A stretch of DNA of 64,000 nt from Mixta hanseatica (GTDB lineage Bacteria; Pseudomonadota; Gammaproteobacteria; Enterobacterales; Enterobacteriaceae), in contig NZ_CP082904.1 in the NCBI RefSeq assembly GCF_023517775.1, positions 372,001-436,000 on the forward strand. Direction: 5' to 3'. A program made the position numbers and the translations under genes. The stretch's first letter is position 1, and each line of letters starts with the position of its first letter. Under the pieces are notes generated by a model, which saw nothing but the letters and a program-made list of their open reading frames with translations, did no database searches and had not been told where the DNA came from. Shown piece by piece: positions 39,632-49,507 of the stretch.

Positions 39632-40612
39632 TTAGCTGGAGGCGCGCGCCACCAGCTGGCAGGGAAGCCGCTCATGAATTTGGGGCGCCAGAGGGTTGCG
39701 GATGCGCTGCAAGAGCAGCTGTACGCTGCGGGTGCCCAGCTGATGCATCGGCTGTTCCAGCGTGCTGAGCGGCGGTGAAAGCATCGCGCTCCAGGGCAGG
39801 CCGTCAAAGCCCAGGATGGCGATATCCTGCGGGATCGCAAGCTGATGCTGACGCGCGCAGTGAATCGCTCCTACCGCCAGCACATCGGAGACGGTGAATA
39901 CCGCATCGGGCGGCTCTTTCCCCTCCAGCAGCCGCTGCATGGCGGCAAAGCCTGCCTCGCACTCGACTTCATTGGCATATTCCACGCCGGACCACGCCAA
40001 ACCCAGTTCCGCTAACGCCGAGTGGTAACCAATCTCACGCTGTTGCGCATAGAGATAGCGCGGATCGCCGTTAATCATCGCGATACGTCGCCGGCCACGC
40101 TGCGCCAGATGTTGCACCGCCGCGCGCGCGGCCTGTTGGTTATCGATCGTAACCGATGAGCCCGCCACATCAGGATCGCCTTCGGCACATTGTACCCAGG
40201 GCGCATCGCCAATCATTTGGCGCAGCTCGGGCAGGTTGCTGGCGGCATCCATAGTAATCACGCCATCCACCACTTTACCGCTGAGCAGCGTCAGGTAAGC
40301 GGATTCGCGCTGGGTTTGCGAATCGGAATTGCACAGCAGGATATGGTAGCCATGCGCTTCCGCTTCGGCCTCAATGCCGCGCACCACGCGTGAGCAGAAA
40401 GGATTAATAATATTGGACACCAGCACCAGCAACATACGGCTCTGAGAGGTACGTAGCTGACGCGCCAGCAAATTAGGCTGGTATTGGCAGGCGGCGATAG
40501 CGGCTAAAACACGTTCACGGGTTGCCGGCCGAACGCCCTCATAGCCGTTCAGCACGCGTGAAACGGTCGCGGTCGATACACCAGCGAAACGGGCAACTTT
40601 CTCAATCGACAT
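39632..40612 (-). CDS. LacI-family transcriptional regulator
   Basis: 326 residues. N-terminal helix-turn-helix and hinge (MSIEKVARFAGVSTATVSRVL; then TRERVLAAIAACQYQPNLLARQLR), followed by a periplasmic-binding-protein-like effector domain (LVLVSNIINPFCSRVVRGIE; DAVFTVSDVLAVGAI; ILGFDGLPW). It looks most like the CytR/PurR branch. Effector unknown. The GAGGG ribosome site and start are duplicated just upstream by a 71-bp tandem repeat. Convergent with the LysE-type gene and divergent from tauA. Confidence 0.92.
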   Translation of the reverse strand: MSIEKVARFAGVSTATVSRVLNGYEGVRPATRERVLAAIAACQYQPNLLARQLRTSQSRMLLVLVSNIINPFCSRVVRGIEAEAEAHGYHILLCNSDSQTQRESAYLTLLSGKVVDGVITMDAASNLPELRQMIGDAPWVQCAEGDPDVAGSSVTIDNQQAARAAVQHLAQRGRRRIAMINGDPRYLYAQQREIGYHSALAELGLAWSGVEYANEVECEAGFAAMQRLLEGKEPPDAVFTVSDVLAVGAIHCARQHQLAIPQDIAILGFDGLPWSAMLSPPLSTLEQPMHQLGTRSVQLLLQRIRNPLAPQIHERLPCQLVARASS

Positions 40613-40683
40613 GGAAAACCCTCTGACAACTCACCAATGAAGGTCGATACACCAGCGAAACGGGCAACTTTCTCAATCGACAT
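40549..40683 (-). other. Out-of-frame decoy ORF created by duplicated start
   Basis: The second copy of the duplicated start region supplies another GAGGG and ATG (40681-40683). Because the repeat is 71 bp, translation from it changes frame. It yields MSIEKVARFAGVST and then 30 unrelated residues before a stop at 40549-40551, inside the regulator gene. Total 44 residues. Whether it is translated is unknown. Confidence 0.6.
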
Positions 40684-40712
40684 GGAAAACCCTCTGACAA
40701 CTCACCAATGAA
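40571..40712. repeat. 71-bp perfect tandem duplication at regulator start
   Basis: 40571-40641 and 40642-40712 are identical, each beginning GGTCGATACACC and ending CTCACCAATGAA. Each copy includes the first 14 codons, start codon and ribosome site of the LacI-type regulator. The downstream gene copy remains intact. Confidence 0.97.
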
Positions 40713-40868
40713 TAGCCTGTAAAACATCGTTATACAGTGGCTGATTCAGGGCCATTTTTCATCAGAAAAATAACCCTTTTTTAATTTTCAGATAACGATA
40801 GCGAAATCTTTTCTAAGTCAATTTAGCGATTAAACATAATTTTTAATTACTTCATGCTGTGTCAGCCT

Positions 40869-40884
40869 CTCAGTTACAACTGAG
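40869..40884. promoter_or_regulatory. Perfect palindrome upstream of tauA
   Basis: CTCAGTT-AC-AACTGAG, a 7-2-7 perfect inverted repeat ending 33 bases before the tauA start. It may be an operator or a leader hairpin. It does not match a site I can name. Confidence 0.5.
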
Positions 40885-40917
40885 CCATCACAAGGATAAC
40901 AACAGGCGGAACGCAAG

Positions 40918-41898
40918 ATGGTGAAGATTACGCGATTTTTAGCATGGGTAGCGACATTAGCGCTGCTGGCGACTCAGGCGCACGCGGTTGAGGTAACGGT
41001 GGCGTATCAGACCTCGGCGGAACCGGCGAAAGTCGCCCAGGCAGACAACACCTTCGCTCAGCAAAGCAGCGCCCAGGTTAACTGGCGTAAATTCGACAGT
41101 GGCTCCAGCGTCGTCCGTGCGCTGGCTTCCGGAGACGTACAGATCGGCAATATCGGCTCCAGTCCGCTGGCGGTCGCTGCCAGTCAGAAGCTGCCGATTG
41201 AAGTTTTCCTGCTGGCTTCGCAGCTTGGCAGCTCGGAAGCGCTGGTGGTGAAAAAGACGATCGCGTCACCGCAGGATCTTATCGGCAAGCGTATCGCGGT
41301 GCCGTTTATCTCTACTACTCATTACAGCCTGCTGGCGGCACTGAAACACTGGGGAATTAAACCCAGCCAGCTGCAGATCATTAACCTGCAGCCGCCAGCG
41401 ATTATCGCGGCCTGGCAGCGAGGTGATATCGACGGCGCCTATGTCTGGGCACCAGCCGTTAATGAGCTGACCAAAAGCGGCAAGGTGTTGACCGATTCGG
41501 CGCAGGTGGGCCAGTGGGGGGCGCCGACGCTGGATGTGTGGGTCGTGCGCAAAGATTTTGCCGCGCAACATCCGGAGATCGTTACCGCGTTCGCCCGCAG
41601 CGCACTGGCGGCGCAGCAGGCTTATCTTGCTCATCCGCAGCAGTGGCTACAGCAGCCTGAAAATCTTAACAAACTTTCCCGACTGAGCGGCGTGCCGACG
41701 GATCAGGTGGCCGACCTGGTACAGGGCAACACCTACCTTAACGCGCAGCAACAGATTGCCCAACTGGACGGGCCGGTCAACAAGGCGATTGGCGATACGG
41801 CTCAGTTCCTGAAGCAGCAGGGCAAAGTGGCGCAGGTTGATACGGATTATCACGACTATGTTACTGACCGTTTTATTCATCCTTTGCTCCAGCCGTAA
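40918..41898 (+). CDS. tauA: Taurine ABC transporter, substrate-binding protein
   Basis: Periplasmic taurine-binding protein. 326 residues with a Sec signal ([17 protein letters not shown], cut near AHA-VEV, residue 24). Family motifs include [18 protein letters not shown] and [14 protein letters not shown]. It starts the tauABCD operon and is 10 bases upstream of tauB. In E. coli this operon is induced by sulfate starvation via Cbl/CysB; no clear Cbl site was identified here. Confidence 0.95.
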   Translation: MVKITRFLAWVATLALLATQAHAVEVTVAYQTSAEPAKVAQADNTFAQQSSAQVNWRKFDSGSSVVRALASGDVQIGNIGSSPLAVAASQKLPIEVFLLASQLGSSEALVVKKTIASPQDLIGKRIAVPFISTTHYSLLAALKHWGIKPSQLQIINLQPPAIIAAWQRGDIDGAYVWAPAVNELTKSGKVLTDSAQVGQWGAPTLDVWVVRKDFAAQHPEIVTAFARSALAAQQAYLAHPQQWLQQPENLNKLSRLSGVPTDQVADLVQGNTYLNAQQQIAQLDGPVNKAIGDTAQFLKQQGKVAQVDTDYHDYVTDRFIHPLLQP

Positions 41899-41908
41899 GG
41901 GGTTAACC

Positions 41909-42676
41909 ATGCTTGCTGTTAATCATGTCAGTGCGCGTTACCACGGGCAGCTTGCCTTGCAGGATATCAACTTAACGTTGAACGCGGGCGAACTGGTGGT
42001 CGTGCTGGGGCCATCCGGCTGCGGGAAAACCACCCTGTTAAACCTGATCACCGGTTTTTTGCCAACGGAAGAGGGCCAGATCACGCTGGCGGGGGAGCCG
42101 ATAAGCGGGCCGGGTGCCGACCGCGGGGTGGTTTTTCAACATGAAGGCTTACTTCCCTGGCGCAACGTGGTGGATAACGTGGCGTTGGGTCTGCAGCTGG
42201 TGGGCGTGGACGTTAAAACGCGGCGGGAGAAAGCGGGGCGAATGTTAAAAAAAGTCGGGCTGGAAGGCGCAGAAAAGCGCTTTATCTGGCAGCTTTCCGG
42301 CGGTATGCGCCAGCGCGTCGGCATTGCGCGCGCGCTGGCCGCCGATCCAAAGCTGTTATTACTGGATGAGCCTTTTGGCGCGCTGGATGCGTTCACCCGC
42401 GAGCAGATGCAGGAACTGCTGCTGCGCCTGTGGCGCGATAGCGGTAAGGGGATTTTGCTGATAACCCACGATATTGAAGAGGCGGTATTCCTGGCCAGCG
42501 AGCTGGTGCTGATGACGCCGGGACCTGGACGTATCAGCGAGCGTCTGACGCTGGATTTTGGCCGCCGCTTTGCCGCTGGCGAATCCTGTCGCGCCATCAA
42601 ATCCGATCCCGCCTTTATTGCCCAGCGCGAATATGTGCTGAGCCGGGTATTCCAACAGCGTGAGGCGTTTTCATGA
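41909..42676 (+). CDS. tauB: Taurine ABC transporter, ATP-binding protein
   Basis: 255 residues from the ATG at 41909. Walker [11 protein letters not shown]-loop [13 protein letters not shown], signature [15 protein letters not shown], Walker [13 protein letters not shown] and H-loop ITHDIEEA are all intact. It overlaps tauC by 4 bases. Longer upstream frames enter tauA and are not used. Confidence 0.96.
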   Translation: MLAVNHVSARYHGQLALQDINLTLNAGELVVVLGPSGCGKTTLLNLITGFLPTEEGQITLAGEPISGPGADRGVVFQHEGLLPWRNVVDNVALGLQLVGVDVKTRREKAGRMLKKVGLEGAEKRFIWQLSGGMRQRVGIARALAADPKLLLLDEPFGALDAFTREQMQELLLRLWRDSGKGILLITHDIEEAVFLASELVLMTPGPGRISERLTLDFGRRFAAGESCRAIKSDPAFIAQREYVLSRVFQQREAFS

Positions 42677-43494
42677 GTCTACAAATGCTGGATAAACCGC
42701 GCGTGTGGCGCTGGCGCTGGCCGCTTTCCCGTCAGCTGACGCTGAGCCTGGTGACGTTAACGCTATTGCTGGCGCTGTGGTGGCTGGTTACCGCGTTACG
42801 GCTGATTGCGCCGCTGTTTTTACCGCCGCCGCAGCAGGTATTGCATCAGTTGCTGACCATCGCCAGCGCGCAGGGATTTATGGATGCCACGCTCTGGCAG
42901 CATCTGGCTGCCAGCCTTGGGCGGATCCTGTTGGCGTTGCTGGCGGCGGTGCTGATCGGGGTGCCGACAGGCATTGTAATGGGGCTAAGCGCGACGGCGC
43001 GCGGCATCCTCGATCCGCTGATCGAGCTTTACCGTCCGGTACCGCCGCTGGCCTATCTGCCGCTGATGGTGATCTGGTTCGGTATCGGCGAAACCTCCAA
43101 GATCCTGTTGATCTATCTTGCTATTTTCGCACCGGTCGCGCTGTCGACGCTACAGGGCGTCAGAAATGCGCAACAGGTACGTCTGCGGGCGGCGCAGTCG
43201 CTGGGAGCCAGTCACTGGCAGCTGCTACGCCTGGTTATTTTGCCCGGTGCGCTGCCAGAAATCCTTACCGGTCTGCGTATTGGTTTGGGCGTTGGCTGGT
43301 CAACGCTGGTGGCGGCAGAGCTGATCGCCGCTACGCGCGGACTGGGCTTTATGGTGCAGTCTGCCGGTGAGTTCCTGGCAACGGATGTGGTGCTGGCCGG
43401 CATTTTGGTGATTGCGTTAATCGCATTCGGTTTAGAACTGGGCCTGCGGACGCTACAGCGTCGGTTAACGCCCTGGCATGGAGAATCACAATGA
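42673..43494 (+). CDS. tauC: Taurine ABC transporter, permease
   Basis: 273-residue inner-membrane permease with about six helices. The EAA-type loop for ATPase contact reads [48 protein letters not shown] is typical for SsuC/TauC. Starts in the tauB stop (ATGA) and ends in the tauD start, so translation is coupled. Confidence 0.96.
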   Translation: MSLQMLDKPRVWRWRWPLSRQLTLSLVTLTLLLALWWLVTALRLIAPLFLPPPQQVLHQLLTIASAQGFMDATLWQHLAASLGRILLALLAAVLIGVPTGIVMGLSATARGILDPLIELYRPVPPLAYLPLMVIWFGIGETSKILLIYLAIFAPVALSTLQGVRNAQQVRLRAAQSLGASHWQLLRLVILPGALPEILTGLRIGLGVGWSTLVAAELIAATRGLGFMVQSAGEFLATDVVLAGILVIALIAFGLELGLRTLQRRLTPWHGESQ

Positions 43495-44342
43495 ATGAAC
43501 GTCTGGTTATTACCGCGCTGGGACCTTACATCGGCGCCACCGTTGATAATCTCGATCTTTCCCGTCCGCTGAGCGATGGTCAGTTCGAACAGCTGTGGCA
43601 CGCGCTAATCCGTCATCAGGTGCTGTTTCTGCGCGACCAGCCATTGACGCCGACGCAGCAGCGGGCGCTTGCCGCGCGCTTCGGCGATTTACATATTCAC
43701 CCGGTCTATCCTCACGCCGACGGCGTGGAAGAAATTATCGTGCTGGATACGCATCACGATAATCCGCCCGATAACGATAACTGGCACACCGACGTTACCT
43801 TTATCGCTACGCCGCCGGCGGGGGCGATTCTGGCGGCAAAACAGGTGCCGGAGCATGGCGGCGATACACTGTGGGCCAGCGGCATTGCAGCTTTTGCGGC
43901 GCTTTCTCCGCCGCTACGCACGCTGCTGAGCGGCCTGCAGGCTGAACATGATTTTACCCAATCTTTTCCGGAATATAAGCACCGCGCCACGCCGGAACAG
44001 CATGCCCGCTGGCGCCAGGCGGCGGCGAACCATCCGCCGCTGTTGCATCCGGTGGTGCGTACCCATCCGGTCAGCGGCCAGCAGGCGCTGTTTGTGAACG
44101 AAGGGTTTACCACGCGGATTGTCGATCTGGCGCCGAAAGAGAGCGAGGCGCTGCTGGGCTTTTTATTTACCCATATAAACAAGCCGGAGTTTCAGGTGCG
44201 CTGGCGCTGGCGGGCTAACGATGTCGCTATCTGGGATAACCGGGTCACACAGCACTATGCGAACGCCGACTACCTGCCCACCAGACGCATCATGCACCGC
44301 GCCACTATTCTGGGGGATAAGCCGTTTTATCGTCCCGCCTGA
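43491..44342 (+). CDS. tauD: Taurine dioxygenase
   Basis: Fe(II)/2-oxoglutarate enzyme releasing sulfite from taurine as a sulfur source. 283 residues (E. coli 283). Iron ligands are His99 and Asp101 (NWHTDVTF) and the distal His in VTQHYAN. The 2-oxoglutarate Arg lies in [10 protein letters not shown]. The gene overlaps tauC by 4 bases and is followed by a terminator. Confidence 0.97.
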   Translation: MNERLVITALGPYIGATVDNLDLSRPLSDGQFEQLWHALIRHQVLFLRDQPLTPTQQRALAARFGDLHIHPVYPHADGVEEIIVLDTHHDNPPDNDNWHTDVTFIATPPAGAILAAKQVPEHGGDTLWASGIAAFAALSPPLRTLLSGLQAEHDFTQSFPEYKHRATPEQHARWRQAAANHPPLLHPVVRTHPVSGQQALFVNEGFTTRIVDLAPKESEALLGFLFTHINKPEFQVRWRWRANDVAIWDNRVTQHYANADYLPTRRIMHRATILGDKPFYRPA

Positions 44343-44392
44343 GCGGGCGCACGGTTTATGACCAGACATAATGCGTATTTTTCATAACTGAA

Positions 44393-44431
44393 ACGGCGCG
44401 ATCTTTAATCAGGTCGCTGCCGTCGTTTTTT
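44393..44431 (+). terminator. tauABCD terminator
   Basis: ACGGCGCGA / TCGCTGCCGT, a stem with one bulge and a 12-base loop, followed by CGTTTTTT. Lies 50 bases past tauD and just before the convergent PdeF-like gene stop. Confidence 0.75.
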
Positions 44432-44450
44432 ACAGGTTGGGCGCTACGTT

Positions 44451-46643
44451 TCAGGCGATATTTTCCAGGGGGCCAGGTTGCCCCAACAGATAACCCTGAA
44501 GATAATCGACGCCCAGTAGGGTTAACAGGCGCTGTTGCTCAGGGGTTTCGACATATTCCGCTACTACGCATAGCTTTTTCTCACGCGCGATTTCGCAGAT
44601 GGACTTCACGATAAGTTGGTTGAGTCGGTCGTTTTCAAGATCCTTAATGAACATGCCATCAATCTTAATCACATCAACATTTAACCTTTTAACCTGCTCA
44701 TAGTTGGCGAAGCCGGTGCCAAAGTCATCGATAGCGATACGAAAACCCGCATTACGCAACTGACAAATATTGTTGATTGCCGTTGGTTGATTAAACAGAT
44801 ACTGCTCTTCAGTGACTTCAAAAAGAACATTTTCATGAGGGAGATGATATTTTTTGAATATCTCGCAGAGGGTCTCGCTAATGCCGCGTTCCGTCAGGGT
44901 TGCCGGCAGCAGATTAATCGCCAGCTGTGGCAGCGGTTTGCCCTGTTGCTGGCGCTGGCGCAGGAAGATAGCCGCTTTTTTGACCACCAGTTGATCAAGG
45001 CGCGCGCTAAGATGGCATTCAGTCACCAGCGGCATAAACTGACTGGGCATAATGATGGTTTGATCGTCCCGCAAGCGACAAAGGACTTCGTAATAGCGAT
45101 GCTCGCTTTGAGCAGAGACGATGGGTTGCGCAAATAAAACAAGACTTTCTTTGGCGATAGCCTGCTTAATCTTTTTCAGCATTTCCACCTGAGCAGAAAC
45201 CTGGTCGGCGATCGTTTTGCCCGTATCATCCAGAAAGAGTAGCCCTCCCTGATGTAGGGCTTGCTCCGCGAGATAGCAAAGTTGACCGCACATACGATAG
45301 AGATCGTTGTGCGCTGGCGTAAAAGAGCCAAAAGAGGAGGCATAGTTAAAATCAATGATATTGCCTTGCCATCTAATCTCACTCTGGCTTAATTGTGCCA
45401 TCAGCTGCCGCAGGCGCTGGGCGATATCGTCCCCCTCTAACAGAATAATTAAGCCATCACCGGCGATTTGATAAACGCCCTCTCTTTCACCAAGACTCGC
45501 CTTTATCTCGTCAATGATGCGACGCTTACAGTACACCCGCATTTGAATGCCGTAATGACGCCCGAAGAATTTAAGGTTATCGAGATAGAGATAGCACAGG
45601 GTTGGCGACTCAACGGACTTTAACTCTCTTGACAGCGCACGCAAATTAGCACGTTGCACCATGGGGTCTGTTAATGCTAAACGGTAAAAGGCCTGTTGCA
45701 TCCACTGGCTTTTTCGGTAGGCGGATGCGATATAAAGCAGGCTGATAGTAAACGCGATAAATGTTGAAGAGGCGAAAGTCAGGGAATAGATTGAATTAAT
45801 AGATAAAACTTCAAGATTAAAATACATCAACAGATAGCAGCTGCAAGCCCAAAGGAAAGTCATCAGGCGCAGTGAAAAACGCATAATGCCCCAGGCGAAA
45901 AGAATAAAAATCAGCGGGACTAAATAGCTGGAAATAATTGCCAGATGAGGAAACAGCAAGAAAATAAGAAAGAATGAAGCCAGCATTGCGCACCAAACGA
46001 TGGCGCTTAATCGATTCTTTTCATTTGTCAGGCTTGATTTGCTGCTGATGTAAAATGTTTTGGCGTAGCGAGGATTAGCCAGCATACGAAGCGGAAAATA
46101 AAATAGCGGCGTGAAAATAACCGCTGAAGCGATCAGTATTTGCAAATTAAGTATGCTGTAGAGATCTATATTACTGGAGAAGTAACCTGCAACGGTATCC
46201 TCTGGAATGGCATATCCTCTGCCCCAGATAACCGTTAGCACCCGGGTTAATAGGGGAGCCAACATATCCATAAAAAGCAGGCGTATGCCGATGTCGCTGT
46301 TACCCAGATTATAGCGCCAGCGCCAGCCAAGTTTTTTGCGCGTCAGCCAGCCGCAAAACAGGATCGGTGTCAGTATGGTTAAGGTCAGGCCAAGGGAGAG
46401 CTGGAAAGAATTGAATGCCAGCCAATAGGCCAGGAATAGCGCTGTATAGAGCGGCAGAATAGCAGTGCGGCCAAAAAGATAAAGCGCAGCAATAGATAAA
46501 CCGTAAGGCAGGTAACAAACATACACCAGATTATCGCTTATCACCTCGGTAGGCGATAACAGGCGAGACAACGGCATGCTGAACAAAAGTAAAGAGAATA
46601 TAATCAGGCTTTTTTTAAGCTGCCTGGCATACGGTTTATTCAC
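44451..46643 (-). CDS. PdeF-like membrane c-di-GMP phosphodiesterase (degenerate GGDEF + EAL)
   Basis: 730 residues. About ten membrane helices (1-310) resemble a MASE1-type sensor. A GGDEF domain follows in which the signature is replaced by AGDGL, so no cyclase activity is expected. The C-terminal EAL domain has EVL in place of EAL, keeping the Glu. It retains INLLPATL, FEVTEEQ, IDDFGTG, VIKIDGMF, VVAEYVE and YLQGYLLG, so phosphodiesterase activity is plausible. Overall layout matches E. coli PdeF (YfgF). Start is GTG at 46641-46643 with only weak Shine-Dalgarno. Last gene of the accessory block. Confidence 0.85.
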   Translation of the reverse strand: MNKPYARQLKKSLIIFSLLLFSMPLSRLLSPTEVISDNLVYVCYLPYGLSIAALYLFGRTAILPLYTALFLAYWLAFNSFQLSLGLTLTILTPILFCGWLTRKKLGWRWRYNLGNSDIGIRLLFMDMLAPLLTRVLTVIWGRGYAIPEDTVAGYFSSNIDLYSILNLQILIASAVIFTPLFYFPLRMLANPRYAKTFYISSKSSLTNEKNRLSAIVWCAMLASFFLIFLLFPHLAIISSYLVPLIFILFAWGIMRFSLRLMTFLWACSCYLLMYFNLEVLSINSIYSLTFASSTFIAFTISLLYIASAYRKSQWMQQAFYRLALTDPMVQRANLRALSRELKSVESPTLCYLYLDNLKFFGRHYGIQMRVYCKRRIIDEIKASLGEREGVYQIAGDGLIILLEGDDIAQRLRQLMAQLSQSEIRWQGNIIDFNYASSFGSFTPAHNDLYRMCGQLCYLAEQALHQGGLLFLDDTGKTIADQVSAQVEMLKKIKQAIAKESLVLFAQPIVSAQSEHRYYEVLCRLRDDQTIIMPSQFMPLVTECHLSARLDQLVVKKAAIFLRQRQQQGKPLPQLAINLLPATLTERGISETLCEIFKKYHLPHENVLFEVTEEQYLFNQPTAINNICQLRNAGFRIAIDDFGTGFANYEQVKRLNVDVIKIDGMFIKDLENDRLNQLIVKSICEIAREKKLCVVAEYVETPEQQRLLTLLGVDYLQGYLLGQPGPLENIA

Positions 46644-46876
46644 GATGTAACCTGTGTTTGAAAAGAATGCTCATGCTTTCCGGGAGGCAATCTTATGAAT
46701 AAGAGACACCGGTTACAAGGTAAGGAAAAGTTAAAAAATAGGTAATTGTTAATTTTATAGTATTGCGCTCAGGCAGGCGTAGCCTAACGAACGTTATCAA
46801 ATGGCATTACTGTCTCATTAATGGTGCTTTATTTTGTAATGCTGAAGTTATAAATGTGAAATAGAATAAATGCTGC

Positions 46877-46921
46877 GGCGGTTAATTTTTTACGAGGCCG
46901 TCGTCCCGTTAATTAACCGCC
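46877..46921 (-). terminator. Inverted repeat after yheS
   Basis: GGCGGTTAATT (46877-46887) pairs with AATTAACCGCC (46911-46921), 11 bp with a 23-base loop. Lies just past the yheS stop. No strong U-tract on the minus strand, so termination is uncertain. Confidence 0.45.
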
Positions 46922-46930
46922 TCAGGCAAA

Positions 46931-48832
46931 TCAGGAGGCCAGCATGGTTTCCAACTGCTCCTGCACATCCAGCCAGGCCATTTCGCACGCTTCCAGCGCC
47001 GATTTCGCCGCGGCCTGCTGCTGTAACGCCGCGGTCAGATCGGCTTTCCGGCTCGCATCGTAAATAGCAGAATCGGCCAGCCTGTTCTCTGCATCGGCCA
47101 GCTGGGCGTTAAGCTTATCCATCTCTTTTTCCAGCTTCTCGATCTGTTTACGCAGCGGCTGCGTTTGCGCCCGCAGCTCGGCTTCGCGCCGCTTCTGATC
47201 TTTCCTTGCCTGCGCGCTGTTGCCGTTTTCCTGTTTTGGCTCGCTCTCTTGCGTCTGGCGTTTCTGCAGATCGCTTAGCCACTGTTGGTAATCATCCAGA
47301 TCGCCAGCAAACACTTCTACTTTGCCGTCATGGACCAGGTAAAGATCATCAGTGGTGGAGCGTAGCAAATGCCGATCGTGCGAGACCACCACCAGCGCGC
47401 CTTCAAAATCGATCAGCGCTTCGGTTAATGCCTGACGCATATCCAGGTCGAGATGATTGGTCGGTTCATCCAGCAGCAGCAGGTTTGGTCGCTGCCAGAC
47501 AATCAGCGCCAGCACCAGACGCGCTTTCTCGCCGCCGGAGAAGCGTTCGGTCGGCTCGCTGACTTTATCGCCCTGGAAACCGAAGCCGCCAAGGTAATCG
47601 CGCAGCTGTTGTTCCGGCAGCTTCGGCGCCAGACGCGCCAGATGCTGCAATGGAGACTCATCGGCCCGCAGAAATTCCAACTGATGCTGCGCGAAATAAC
47701 CCAGCTGCACTCCTTTCGCCAGGCCAATTTCCCCTTTTTGCGGCGCCAGTTCACCCGCCAGCAGCTTAATCAACGTCGATTTCCCGGCGCCGTTGCGGCC
47801 GAGCAGGCCAATGCGCGAGCCGGGCACCAGGTTAAGTTTGATTGAGTCCAGGATCACGCGGTCATCATAGCCGGCGGTAACCTTCTCCATATTCAGTAGC
47901 GGATTAGGTAAGTTCTCCGGCGCGCGGAAGCTGAAGCTGAAGGGGTTATCAACATGCGCAGGAGAAAGAAGCTCCATGCGCTCCAGCATTTTGATACGGC
48001 TCTGCGCCTGTTTCGCTTTACTGGCTTTGGCGCGGAAACGATCGATATAACTTTGCAGGTGCGCCACTTTACGCTGCTGATGTTCGTACTGGGACTGCTG
48101 CTGAGAAAGCTTGGTGGCGCGCTGCTGTTCAAACGAGCTGTAGTTGCCGGTATATTCAAACAGCGCTTGCTGTTCAATATGCAGGATTTTATCCACCACC
48201 GGATCGAGGAAATCCCGGTCGTGCGAAATCAAAATCAGCGTGCCGCTGTAGCTTTTTAACCAGCGCTCCAGCCAAATCACGGCGTCTAAATCAAGGTGGT
48301 TGGTCGGCTCATCCAGCAGCAGCAGATCGGAGCGGCATATCAGCGCCTGCGCCAGATTGAGACGCATGCGCCAGCCGCCGGAGAAATCACTGACCGGACG
48401 CTGCAGCTGTTGCTGGCTAAAGCCCAAACCGTGAAGCAGACTGGCGGCACGCGCCTGTATGCTCCATGCCTGAATAGCATCCAGCTTGCCGTGCAGCAGA
48501 GCGATGGCGTTGCCGTCATTTTTTTCATTGGCGCGCTGTAGCTCGGCTTCGAGCTGTCGATATTCACGATCGCCGTCGATAACGTAATCGATGGCGGCCA
48601 CCGGCAGCGCGGGCGTCTCCTGGTTAACCCAGGCCAGCGACCAGGTGCCAGGGAAGGTGACGCTGCCCGCATCGGCGCTGAGTTCATTTTTTAACAGCGA
48701 CAGCAGCGTCGATTTGCCACAGCCGTTTTTGCCCACCAGCCCAACTTTTTGTCCGGGATTGATGGTGGCGGTGGCATTGTCTAACAGCACGCGGGTACCG
48801 CGTCGGATCTGTAACGAAGAGAATACAATCAT
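46931..48832 (-). CDS. yheS: ABC-F family protein YheS
   Basis: Cytosolic ABC-F ATPase of the ribosome-associated class, 633 residues (E. coli 637). First ABC module: GKNGCGKST, SDFSGGWRMRLNLAQAL, LLLLDEPTNHLD. Linker with charged coiled-coil. Second module: GRNGAGKST, RFSGGEKARLVLAL, LLLLDEPTNHLD. C-terminal coiled-coil (about 540-630). No transmembrane segment. Divergent from kefG. Confidence 0.96.
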   Translation of the reverse strand: MIVFSSLQIRRGTRVLLDNATATINPGQKVGLVGKNGCGKSTLLSLLKNELSADAGSVTFPGTWSLAWVNQETPALPVAAIDYVIDGDREYRQLEAELQRANEKNDGNAIALLHGKLDAIQAWSIQARAASLLHGLGFSQQQLQRPVSDFSGGWRMRLNLAQALICRSDLLLLDEPTNHLDLDAVIWLERWLKSYSGTLILISHDRDFLDPVVDKILHIEQQALFEYTGNYSSFEQQRATKLSQQQSQYEHQQRKVAHLQSYIDRFRAKASKAKQAQSRIKMLERMELLSPAHVDNPFSFSFRAPENLPNPLLNMEKVTAGYDDRVILDSIKLNLVPGSRIGLLGRNGAGKSTLIKLLAGELAPQKGEIGLAKGVQLGYFAQHQLEFLRADESPLQHLARLAPKLPEQQLRDYLGGFGFQGDKVSEPTERFSGGEKARLVLALIVWQRPNLLLLDEPTNHLDLDMRQALTEALIDFEGALVVVSHDRHLLRSTTDDLYLVHDGKVEVFAGDLDDYQQWLSDLQKRQTQESEPKQENGNSAQARKDQKRREAELRAQTQPLRKQIEKLEKEMDKLNAQLADAENRLADSAIYDASRKADLTAALQQQAAAKSALEACEMAWLDVQEQLETMLAS

Positions 48833-48955
48833 AAGCGCCGTATTGTCAGAATATGTTAATTTATTGTCATCATAATCAGTCAGGAATCGTAGATTCCGTT
48901 ATGTCGTGCATGGTAGCGGAAATCCTGCATCATGACGACGATTTGGAGGAGTCAG

Positions 48956-49507
48956 ATGGCGCAGCTGCCTAAGGTTTTGCTGCTGTATGCCCATCCGGAA
49001 TCGCAAGACTCGATCGCCAATCGCATCTTGCTGCAGCCGGCACAGCAATTACCGCACGTTACCGTACACGATCTGTACGCGCACTATCCCGATTTTTTTA
49101 TTGATATTCACCATGAACAGCAACTGCTGCGGGAGCATCAGGTCATTATCTTCCAGCATCCTCTTTATACCTATAGCTGTCCGGCGCTACTGAAAGAGTG
49201 GCTGGATCGCGTGCTGTCGCGCGGGTTCGCCAGCGGCATCGGCGGCAATGCGTTGGAGGGAAAATACTGGCGCAGCGTGATCACTACCGGCGAACCCGAA
49301 ACTGCCTATCATCAGGACGGCCTTAACCGCTATCCGATGACGGAGATTATGCGTCCCTTTGAGCTGACGGCGCAGATGTGTCGCATGCACTGGCTGTCGC
49401 CGATGATTATTTACTGGGCGCGGCGGCAAACGCCGGAAACGCTGAAAAACTATGCCGAGGCCTATGGCAGCTGGCTTTCTTCCCCTTTGCCTGCTGGAGC
49501 TTTATAA
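48956..49507 (+). CDS. kefG: KefG, ancillary subunit of the KefB K+ efflux system
   Basis: Flavodoxin-fold quinone-oxidoreductase-like protein required for full KefB activity. 183 residues from the ATG at 48956 after TTGGAGGAG. Conserved [25 protein letters not shown] split across the FMN-binding region, and [10 protein letters not shown]. It ends immediately before the kefB ATG (no gap). Confidence 0.96.
   Translation: MAQLPKVLLLYAHPESQDSIANRILLQPAQQLPHVTVHDLYAHYPDFFIDIHHEQQLLREHQVIIFQHPLYTYSCPALLKEWLDRVLSRGFASGIGGNALEGKYWRSVITTGEPETAYHQDGLNRYPMTEIMRPFELTAQMCRMHWLSPMIIYWARRQTPETLKNYAEAYGSWLSSPLPAGAL

Noticed and set aside
42705..43370. 221-residue frame inside tauC
   Set aside because: Alternative frame of a conserved permease; Ala/Gly-rich composition typical of a shadow frame.
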